Positions 24,941 through 30,088 of a stretch of DNA of 30,088 nt are shown piece by piece. The notes under the pieces were generated by a model that saw only the letters and a list, made by a program, of their open reading frames with translations, had not been told where the DNA came from and made no database searches. How positions within the stretch are numbered: the stretch's first letter is position 1; each line of letters starts with the position of its first letter. This stretch comes from CAYNEO01 sp964396245. GTDB lineage: Bacteria; Zixibacteria; MSB-5A5; GN15; FEB-12. Location: positions 1 to 30,088 of the forward strand of contig CAYNEO010000041.1 of assembly GCA_964396245.1 (NCBI GenBank). Reading direction: 5' to 3'. The translations under genes and the position numbers were made by a program.

Positions 24941-26742
24941 GCCGCGCCTTGCACATCACAATTGGGCTGTTGTTTATACTCGGCATCACCGCAGTTACTG
25001 CGGTTGCCGATGATAACAAGAAAAGCGAGCAGAAAAAGCTCGAAGTCAACAGCGTCAATTTCAAGGGCAATAAAGTTTACAGCGATGATGATCTCCAGTC
25101 GGTCATGGTAACGCGGCCGTCGGGTTTTCTCAGCCACCACTATTACCGCCGCAATGTGTTTCTCAATGACCTCAAGTCGGTTGTCGACTACTACCACGTC
25201 AACGGATATCTTCAGGCCGCAATCACCGATACTTCCGTCGTGATTGATTCAGCCAAATCGCAGGTGAACATTACCCTCACGATTCACGAAGGCGAGCTTA
25301 CCCGCGTCGAAGGGATCCGCTTCTTCGGGAACCGCTTTTTCGCCGACTCCACCCTGAGAAAGCAGGTCAAGCTGAAAAAGGGCGGGCCGTATCTCAAAAA
25401 CCAGGTGCAGAATGCCACCATCTCGATCCTGTCGCTCTATGCCGACAGCGGTTTTCTTAATGCGTCGATCAACCCCAAGACAAATATCAACAGCTCGGCG
25501 CTCGTAGCCGATATCGATTTCAATATCACCGAGGGCCATCGCTGTACGATCGATTCGATCGCCATCGAGGGACTCGAAAAGACTCACGCAAATGTCGTCA
25601 CCCGCGAACTCGAATTCAAGAAGGGGCAGGTGGTCCGCTACCAGAGACTCTTGGATTCGCAGCGCCAACTGTACATGACGGGGCTTTTCCAGAGCGTTTT
25701 CGTTCACCCGAAACCGGACACGAGCGAGTCCACCGGCAAAGTTATCCTGGTCGAGTTAAAAGAACGCAAGAGCAGCGAATTCAATATCGCCGCCGGGTAC
25801 GGGTCGGTCGTAAAGGTGAAAGGCCGCATACAGCTCATGACCGATAACCTTGCCGGTACCGGACGAAAACTCGGAGGTGAATTGCACGCCAATTTCATCC
25901 AACGCGGCGCGACCGTCTCCTTCTCCGAACCCTGGACTTTCGGAACCCGGTGGCAAACCGACATTAACCTGCTGTATGAGTATCTGCTCGAGCCGAGCTA
26001 TAACCTGCTCAGCTACGGCGGCGCGCTTCAGGTCGGGCGCCGAATAGGCAAGCATACCAGCATATCCTTCATCCTCCAGATCATAAACGGCAACATCAGC
26101 CACGTCGAAGTCATCGACACCCTGCCGAGCTTCAAGCCCAAGACCCGGAGTATCACCGCGCGGTATATTTACGATACACGCGACAACCTCTTCAACCCTT
26201 TGCGGGGTGTTTATGGCGAGGTCAGCCAGGAGGTCAACGGCGGCGTCCTTGGCGGCGGCAACAACTTTCTCCGGACCGATATTGTCGGCAAGTGGTTTCA
26301 CAAGCTTTCCAACCGGCTGGTTCTCGCCAGCGGCATACAGATCGGCGTCATCGAACCCTTCGGAAGCACGCCCGATATTGCACTCAGCGACCGCTTCTAT
26401 ACCGGCGGACCGACCTCCATCCGGTCGCTCGATTACCACAAGGCGGGACCGCTCGATCCCAATGGCGAACCGCTCGGCGGCCGCTTCCTCATCGTGTGGC
26501 ATCTCGCCGAATTGCGCGTGTATATCTGGAAATGGATCGGCATGGCGGCCTTTGTCGATGTCGGCAATGTGTGGTCGCGCGTAAATGATATCAGCATGAC
26601 ACACCTGCCCGTCGCCGTCGGTCCCGGGCTGCGCATCAACTCACCGGTCGGTACCCTGCGCCTCGACTGGGGATTCAACCCCGACCGACAGCCGGGACAA
26701 CCGAAAAGCAAACTCTATTTCGGCATGGGCCAGGCATTCTGA
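24937..26742 (+). CDS. tamA: TamA/BamA-family (Omp85) outer-membrane protein
   Basis: This 601-residue protein has a signal peptide (about 1-24, cleavage near AVA-D), three POTRA-like domains (roughly 36-105, 108-188 and 190-268) and a C-terminal 16-strand-type barrel ending in Phe. Three POTRA domains and the immediate pairing with tamB point to TamA rather than BamA (usually five POTRAs). The barrel loop-6 motif, usually [VI]RG[FY], reads IRSL (495-498), with the arginine (Arg496) kept. Two further typical barrel segments, DPNGEPLGGR and FVDVGNVW, are present. Gene order tamB then tamA is the reverse of E. coli. ATGA overlap indicates translational coupling. Confidence 0.9.
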   Translation: MSRALHITIGLLFILGITAVTAVADDNKKSEQKKLEVNSVNFKGNKVYSDDDLQSVMVTRPSGFLSHHYYRRNVFLNDLKSVVDYYHVNGYLQAAITDTSVVIDSAKSQVNITLTIHEGELTRVEGIRFFGNRFFADSTLRKQVKLKKGGPYLKNQVQNATISILSLYADSGFLNASINPKTNINSSALVADIDFNITEGHRCTIDSIAIEGLEKTHANVVTRELEFKKGQVVRYQRLLDSQRQLYMTGLFQSVFVHPKPDTSESTGKVILVELKERKSSEFNIAAGYGSVVKVKGRIQLMTDNLAGTGRKLGGELHANFIQRGATVSFSEPWTFGTRWQTDINLLYEYLLEPSYNLLSYGGALQVGRRIGKHTSISFILQIINGNISHVEVIDTLPSFKPKTRSITARYIYDTRDNLFNPLRGVYGEVSQEVNGGVLGGGNNFLRTDIVGKWFHKLSNRLVLASGIQIGVIEPFGSTPDIALSDRFYTGGPTSIRSLDYHKAGPLDPNGEPLGGRFLIVWHLAELRVYIWKWIGMAAFVDVGNVWSRVNDISMTHLPVAVGPGLRINSPVGTLRLDWGFNPDRQPGQPKSKLYFGMGQAF

Positions 26743-26838
26743 GTCTGTCTTCAGTCTCGAATGCCGGCAGGAGGCAACCTTTTCGTGCTTCATGCAGTTA
26801 CAGTACTAAACATATCCGTAATTTTCCGATTTCAACGG

Positions 26839-26858
26839 CGGCGATGAATCCATCGCCG
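26839..26858 (+). promoter_or_regulatory. 8-bp hairpin abutting the ribosome site of the sulfurtransferase gene
   Basis: CGGCGATG (26839-26846) pairs with CATCGCCG (26851-26858) around a 4-base loop. The Shine-Dalgarno sequence GGGAG begins three bases later (26861), and the ATG is at 26873. No T tract follows. The stem leaves the ribosome site free but would sit against the 30S subunit, so a translational role is possible. Confidence 0.45.
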
Positions 26859-26872
26859 AAGGGAGTGACCGT

Positions 26873-28150
26873 ATGGCAAGTGATCACCTGACCACATCCG
26901 ACTTACAAAATCTACTCACAAAACCCGATACCGTATTGCTCGATGACCGTCCGATGGCCGCGTACAACGGCTGGGCGCTCAACAACGAGCCGCGCGGCGG
27001 ACACATTCAGGGCGCGGTCGCATTCGACCTGAACTGGACCGAATACGACGGATGGTCTGAACTTCTGCGCGACAAGAACATCACTCCTGAGAAAAATATC
27101 ATTGTTTACGGTTACGACGCGGACCAGGGGGCGAAACTGGCCGATGAACTTCGAGCCCAAGGCTACAAGAATGTTAACGTGTTCGATCGGTTCACGGAGT
27201 GGTCGGCGGATAAGTCGCTTCCCATGGAACATCTTCCGGGTTACCGTCATCTTGTGTATCCGGCGTGGCTGAAAAGTCTGATGGCACGGGAGGAGCCGCC
27301 TGAATATGAAGGTAACAAGTATGTCGTGTGCCATGCCGCGTTCAACAACCGGCTGGATTACGAAGACGGTCATATCCCCGGCGCGGTGTTTATCGACACG
27401 CTCGAACTCGAATCGCCCGAAACCTGGAACCGCCGCTCGCCGGAGGAAATCCGGGACGCGCTTATCGGGAAGGGCATAAGCCGCGATACGACCGTAGTCC
27501 TCTACGGCCGCGACTCCAAAATCGATCCCGAGGAGCCGCACCCGGGAAGTTTTGCCGGACAACTGGCGGCGATGCGGTGCATGCTGATCATGCTGTACGC
27601 CGGCGTGCGCGATGTTCGCATCCTCAACGGCGGGCTGGCAGCGTGGGAGAGGGCCGGATACGGGATTACGACCGAAGAGACCAAATGTGACGCCGTACAA
27701 GATTTCGGCGTCGAGATACCGGATCATCCGGAATACATTGTCGATCTGTCCGAGGCGAAACAACTGCTGGCGGCCGACAACGGCGAGCTGGTCAGTATCC
27801 GAAGCTGGGAGGAGTTTATCGGCAATGTCAGCGGCTACAACTATATCGGCAAGACGGGTCGCATCCCCGGCGCGGTGTTCGGCAACTGCGGCAGCGATGC
27901 CTATCACATGGAGAATTACCGCAATATCGATCAGACGATGCGCTCGTATCGCGAGATCGCCGCGTTCTGGAAGGACAACGGCATTGTCCCGGAGAAGCAT
28001 GTCGCGTTTTATTGCGGCACCGGATGGCGCGCGAGCGAGGCGTTTTTCCATGCGTGGCTGATGGGCTGGCCGAGGGTGTCGGTGTACGACGGCGGCTGGT
28101 TCGAGTGGTCGTCGGACCCGGCGAACCCGGTGGAGACGGGGCAGCCGTAG
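26873..28150 (+). CDS. Three-domain rhodanese sulfurtransferase, YnjE-like
   Basis: This 425-residue protein is made of three rhodanese domains (about 5-120, 128-280 and 290-420). Only the third has an active-site cysteine, Cys381, in the loop CGTGWRAS. The corresponding loops in domain 1 (YGYDADQG) and domain 2 (YGRDSKID) lack cysteine, so they are structural or regulatory. This matches the plan of E. coli YnjE (435 residues, active Cys385). Family knowledge: the enzyme moves sulfane sulfur from thiosulfate or a persulfide donor to an acceptor. YnjE has a signal peptide, but this protein starts directly with the first domain and should be cytoplasmic. Ribosome site GGGAG lies 7 bases before the ATG. 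It is a single gene; no sulfur-oxidation genes are near. Confidence 0.9.
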   Translation: MASDHLTTSDLQNLLTKPDTVLLDDRPMAAYNGWALNNEPRGGHIQGAVAFDLNWTEYDGWSELLRDKNITPEKNIIVYGYDADQGAKLADELRAQGYKNVNVFDRFTEWSADKSLPMEHLPGYRHLVYPAWLKSLMAREEPPEYEGNKYVVCHAAFNNRLDYEDGHIPGAVFIDTLELESPETWNRRSPEEIRDALIGKGISRDTTVVLYGRDSKIDPEEPHPGSFAGQLAAMRCMLIMLYAGVRDVRILNGGLAAWERAGYGITTEETKCDAVQDFGVEIPDHPEYIVDLSEAKQLLAADNGELVSIRSWEEFIGNVSGYNYIGKTGRIPGAVFGNCGSDAYHMENYRNIDQTMRSYREIAAFWKDNGIVPEKHVAFYCGTGWRASEAFFHAWLMGWPRVSVYDGGWFEWSSDPANPVETGQP

Positions 28151-28227
28151 TGGCGCTTTAAATGGGTTCGTTTCTTCATTTTTTGTTTTTTATTTCGGAC
28201 TGTTTTTGGCCGGTCGTTTTTCATAAG

Positions 28228-28300
28228 CGGTTGCGGCGCAACCGTGTGATTTTCGCAGATGGCGTTCACGAAAATGGCTTTCGTGACAAAAAGCCATTTT
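28228..28300 (+). terminator. Hairpin cluster downstream of the sulfurtransferase gene
   Basis: Three inverted repeats lie close together. CGGTTGC/GCAACCG (28228-28234, 28238-28244) is followed by a loose TTTT. TCACGAAA/TTTCGTGA (28266-28273, 28279-28286) overlaps AAAATGGCTT/AAGCCATTTT (28271-28280, 28291-28300). The last, with A at its 5' end and T at its 3' end, could terminate in either direction. The two overlapping stems exclude each other. The stretch 28151-28225 is T-rich and shows no gene. Confidence 0.45.
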
Positions 28301-28406
28301 ACGAACGGCCGCATATCAAGGCTCCTCTCAGAATATTTTGAACGTAATCGCTCAATAGAGGGTGCGAGGTCGGATTCACCCCCGGTTTGGTAGTGATTTT
28401 GTGTGT

Positions 28407-28434
28407 GTCATCCTTCGACTGCGCTCAGGATGAC
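28407..28434. repeat. REP-like palindrome, copy 1
   Basis: GTCATCCT (28407-28414) and AGGATGAC (28427-28434) form an 8-bp stem around a 12-base core TCGACTGCGCTC. The same unit recurs at 29066 and 29940 with single-base core changes. Such palindromes are common intergenic repeats in many genomes. Confidence 0.85.
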
Positions 28435-28515
28435 GCCGTAAGTTAATGTAGGTCGGCGTTCCGAGCGCGGATCGCGCCAGCGAGCCGAGCGAGAAACCCG
28501 ACATCCCGGCTGCAG

Positions 28516-28538
28516 GTCAGGACCCTTGTGGTCCTGAC
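28516..28538. repeat. 9-bp hairpin repeat, orientation +
   Basis: GTCAGGACC (28516-28524) pairs perfectly with GGTCCTGAC (28530-28538) around loop CTTGT. It is preceded by TGCAGGTC, a boundary shared with other units in this tail (TGTAGGTC at 28447, 29047 and 29921). A covarying copy lies on the other strand at 28933-28955. Confidence 0.8.
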
Positions 28539-28588
28539 ATTGGCATCTTGACACAGCGGATACGGCAGGCCATATTTAGGTATCACAC
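28534..28588 (+). repeat. 55-base exact repeat, copy 1
   Basis: These 55 bases are identical to the last 55 bases of the window (30034-30088); the preceding base differs (C against G). The repeat contains a promoter-like pair and ends just before the ribosome site of the gene at 28608. Confidence 0.95.
28548..28576 (+). promoter_or_regulatory. Candidate sigma70-type promoter inside the 55-base repeat
   Basis: A perfect TTGACA (28548-28553), a 17-base spacer and CATATT (28571-28576) would start a transcript near 28583, about 25 bases before the ATG at 28608. The same promoter is present at 30048-30076 in the second copy. Confidence 0.6.
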
Positions 28589-28607
28589 AAGGTGGAGATA
28601 CGTAGTT

Positions 28608-28901
28608 ATGATTTGTCCTGTATGTTCCCATGAGGCAGTCTCGTTCTCCCGCTTTCTCCTGGTGCTTAATCCACGACATTTGAGATGCAGACACTGCGGC
28701 GCGGAACTCGCCTGGTCGGCGAAATGGAAGCGAGTGTTCTTGTGGTCGCTGGTCGTGTGTTTGGCCTGCGCGGTTGTCCTGTCTATCGTGCACCAGGTGA
28801 CAGGGCTCAGTCTGATTATCATTTTCGCGGCTGTGATTGTGGCGGCGGTGATTTTCGCCAGAATGTACTGGCGGAGCGCAACGTACGAAAAGGCCATGTA
28901 G
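28608..28901 (+). CDS. Small zinc-ribbon protein with two membrane helices
   Basis: This 97-residue protein begins with a four-cysteine zinc ribbon (Cys3-x2-Cys6 and Cys27-x2-Cys30, the second as CRHCG). A basic patch (AKWKR) and two membrane helices (about 41-60 and 63-83) follow, with a short charged tail. No named function is known to me; many bacteria carry similar ribbon-plus-membrane proteins. AGGTGGAG (28590-28597) is a good ribosome site 10 bases before the ATG, and the preceding 55-base repeat supplies a promoter candidate. An in-frame ATG-less extension to 28548 lies inside the repeat and is not used. Confidence 0.8.
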   Translation: MICPVCSHEAVSFSRFLLVLNPRHLRCRHCGAELAWSAKWKRVFLWSLVVCLACAVVLSIVHQVTGLSLIIIFAAVIVAAVIFARMYWRSATYEKAM

Positions 28902-28932
28902 CTCGAAACGGATGAGCAGCACGCGGGAAGGT

Positions 28933-28955
28933 GTCAGGATGGCAAGCATCCTGAC
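28933..28955. repeat. 9-bp hairpin repeat, reverse orientation
   Basis: GTCAGGATG (28933-28941) pairs perfectly with CATCCTGAC (28947-28955). Read on the minus strand it is GTCAGGATG-cttgc-CATCCTGAC, matching the unit at 28516-28538 except for two stem pairs (CC:GG becomes TG:CA) and one loop base. It is followed by CTACG, the reverse of the GTAGG boundary. Confidence 0.8.
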
Positions 28956-28988
28956 CTACGATTTGCTCTCAAGGTGTGATCAAGAGGT

Positions 28989-29160
28989 TAAGGAGACCCT
29001 TCGACAAGCTCAGGGTGACTTGATTATAGCCGCTTTGCGCATGGATTGTAGGTCATCCGGTGCATGTCATCCTTCGACTCCGCTCAGGATGACGGGGGGA
29101 GGCGGTGGTTGGTGATTGGTAGCACAAGGCACGTCTGGGCAGACGTGCCCTACATTGGCT
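28989..29160. repeat. 172-base direct repeat, copy 1
   Basis: This segment is nearly identical to 29863-30035: about five substitutions and one inserted base by eye. It contains a CCCTTCGACAAGCTCAGGG unit, a TGTAGGTC boundary (29047), a REP-like palindrome (29066-29093) and the 10-bp inverted repeat GGCACGTCTG/CAGACGTGCC (29128-29149). Open frames across it are repeat artefacts. The 3' end touches the stop codon of the minus-strand gene at 29160. Confidence 0.93.
29066..29093. repeat. REP-like palindrome, copy 2
   Basis: GTCATCCT/AGGATGAC stem around TCGACTCCGCTC, inside direct repeat copy 1. It differs from the copy at 28407 by one core base. Confidence 0.85.
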
Positions 29161-29771
29161 CACTTTATCTGCTGCAGGGAGTATCCGACGTATGGATCCA
29201 CTGCGCGAACAGTATCCAGTGTGATTTCTCTGCCGTTGTAACACAAGAAACCATCGAGTGTGATTGTCAGGCGCATGCTGTCGGTGGGTGTTAATTTGGG
29301 GGAACCGGCCGTTTCCTGCCGGATCGGATTGTAAAGGATGAATACGTCGCTTGTTCCATATCTTATCCCTTCTATGGTATCCGGAGGAAGGCTTGTGCCG
29401 GAACGCCGGATCATCGGTCGGCCTTCAAAGGCAACTGACAGGCTGTTGGGGTTTACGATGATTTGCCCGCCCTGTTGAAGCCGTTCGAGACCAACACCTA
29501 CTTCGACCTGATAGGACTCTGCATCAAACCGCTTAAACTCTGCGTTGATGACCACTTTGATCGTGTCACCAAGAAGCTTGAACTCGGCGTACCACGGATG
29601 GTCGCTCACGGCTTCTGACGGGGAGATGAATTCGATAAAGAATGGGTGCCCATCCCAGAAAAGCAAGGTCAGGCATCCCGCGGTGAATACCTGCAAGATC
29701 AGTACAAGAGGCAACACCCGCCAGAGCGATGGGAAAGAAAAGGGTGGTTTTGAACCTCGTTCCCCAATCAT
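29160..29771 (-). CDS. Hypothetical exported or lipid-anchored protein
   Basis: This 203-residue protein is not recognised. It has a basic N terminus, one hydrophobic segment (about 19-38) and a cysteine at 33 in the context FTAGC. That resembles a lipobox, but the -3 residue is Thr rather than Leu/Val/Ile, so lipidation is uncertain. The rest is soluble and beta-rich in appearance, with few cysteines. GAGGGG lies before the ATG at 29771, and an extended -10 (TGGTATAAT on the minus strand) sits upstream, so it looks like a real, expressed gene. It is bracketed by the two direct repeats, with its stop codon at the edge of copy 1. Confidence 0.75.
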   Translation of the reverse strand: MIGERGSKPPFSFPSLWRVLPLVLILQVFTAGCLTLLFWDGHPFFIEFISPSEAVSDHPWYAEFKLLGDTIKVVINAEFKRFDAESYQVEVGVGLERLQQGGQIIVNPNSLSVAFEGRPMIRRSGTSLPPDTIEGIRYGTSDVFILYNPIRQETAGSPKLTPTDSMRLTITLDGFLCYNGREITLDTVRAVDPYVGYSLQQIK

Positions 29772-29798
29772 GATTCGTCCCCTCTTAAAGTTAATTTA

Positions 29799-29807
29799 TT
29801 ATACCAC
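29799..29807 (-). promoter_or_regulatory. Extended -10 promoter element for the hypothetical gene
   Basis: On the minus strand, TGG precedes a perfect TATAAT (29804-29799). No good -35 is visible, which extended -10 promoters can tolerate. The leader would be about 20 bases. The rest of 29772-29862 shows nothing I can name. Confidence 0.5.
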
Positions 29808-29862
29808 GGAAACGTTCGTTGGACACCGTTTAATTGACGCGGGGCGACGGAATCGATAAGAA

Positions 29863-30035
29863 TAAGGAGACCCTTCGACAAGCTCAGGGTGACTTGATTG
29901 TAGCCGCTTTGCGCATGGATTGTAGGTCATCCGGTACATGTCATCCTTCGACGCCGCTCAGGATGACGGGGGGAGGCGGTGGTTGGTAATTGGTAGCACA
30001 TGGCACGTCTGGGGCAGACGTGCCCTACATTGGCT
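29863..30035. repeat. 173-base direct repeat, copy 2
   Basis: Second copy of 28989-29160 in the same orientation, with one extra G in the hairpin GGCACGTCT-GGGG-CAGACGTGCC (30002-30024). It runs directly into the second copy of the 55-base promoter repeat. Confidence 0.93.
29940..29967. repeat. REP-like palindrome, copy 3
   Basis: GTCATCCT/AGGATGAC stem around TCGACGCCGCTC, inside direct repeat copy 2. Confidence 0.85.
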
Positions 30036-30088
30036 GACATTGGCATCTTGACACAGCGGATACGGCAGGCCATATTTAGGTATCACAC
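30034..30088 (+). repeat. 55-base exact repeat, copy 2, at window end
   Basis: Identical to 28534-28588 over all 55 bases and cut by the end of the window. It carries the same TTGACA-17-CATATT pair (30048-30076), so either a second downstream gene exists or the assembly stopped on re-entering the repeat. Confidence 0.95.

Noticed and set aside
26912..28051. 379-residue open frame on the minus strand opposite the sulfurtransferase
   Set aside because: Antisense shadow in a high-GC gene; no family resemblance, while the plus frame is a clear triple rhodanese.
28912..29294. Small open frames over the repeat (67 and 76 residues)
   Set aside because: They are translations of the direct repeat and REP-like palindrome and lack ribosome sites.
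28989..30035. Insertion sequence or transposon
   Set aside because: The enclosed gene has no transposase features, the flanking repeats are direct rather than terminal inverted, and no target-site duplication could be identified.
28400..30088. CRISPR array
   Set aside because: Repeats are few, unevenly spaced, of several types, and no cas genes are present.

Overview
The window looks like one complete metagenomic-style contig from a Gram-negative, aerobically respiring bacterium. It holds an outer-membrane assembly pair (TamB plus a TamA/BamA-type barrel), a periplasmic adaptor, a Tat-type Rieske protein and an aa3-type oxidase. The gene styles (GAFTDA-type sigma54 regulator, MacB-like permeases, tamB before tamA, b6-like cytochrome fused to cytochrome c) suggest the FCB side of the tree, perhaps a Zixibacteria-like lineage. 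That placement is inference only. The sequence opens inside a gene, contains a 100-N scaffold gap (5816-5915), and ends inside a repeat.

Layout, left to right. 1-2434: end of a polysaccharide cluster (DUF1972-type glycosyltransferase, Wzz-type chain-length protein). 2585-2669: tRNA-Tyr. 2824-5707: three single genes, a MATE transporter, a membrane-anchored MtfA-type zinc peptidase, and a small protein built from two copies of an unrecognised motif, followed by a strong intrinsic terminator. 5916-13898: a membrane-fusion adaptor (start lost in the gap), an ABC ATPase, two MacB/FtsX-type permeases, a sigma54 response regulator, a histidine kinase with almost no extracytoplasmic domain, and a short AsmA-like protein. 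The ATPase through kinase genes are tightly packed and look like one efflux or envelope-stress module with its own regulation.

20184-13939 (minus strand): a seven-gene respiratory operon in the order coxB (CuA plus cytochrome c), coxA, coxC, ctaG, a small subunit-IV-like protein, Rieske protein, and cytochrome b fused to cytochrome c. Together these could carry electrons from quinol to oxygen without a separate soluble cytochrome c. 20432-20671: a GlsB/YeaQ small membrane protein. 20912-26742: tamB and tamA, overlapping by 4 bases. 26873-28150: a triple-rhodanese sulfurtransferase with a single active cysteine, like YnjE.

28151-30088 is a repeat-rich tail. It contains REP-like palindromes, two hairpins whose stems covary, a 172/173-base direct repeat flanking one hypothetical gene, and a 55-base exact repeat that carries a promoter. 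The promoter repeat sits in front of a small zinc-ribbon membrane protein and recurs as the last 55 bases of the window. The most unusual items are the kinase-regulated ABC module, the b6-type cytochrome b lacking the heme-ci cysteine but fused to cytochrome c, and the repeat tail.
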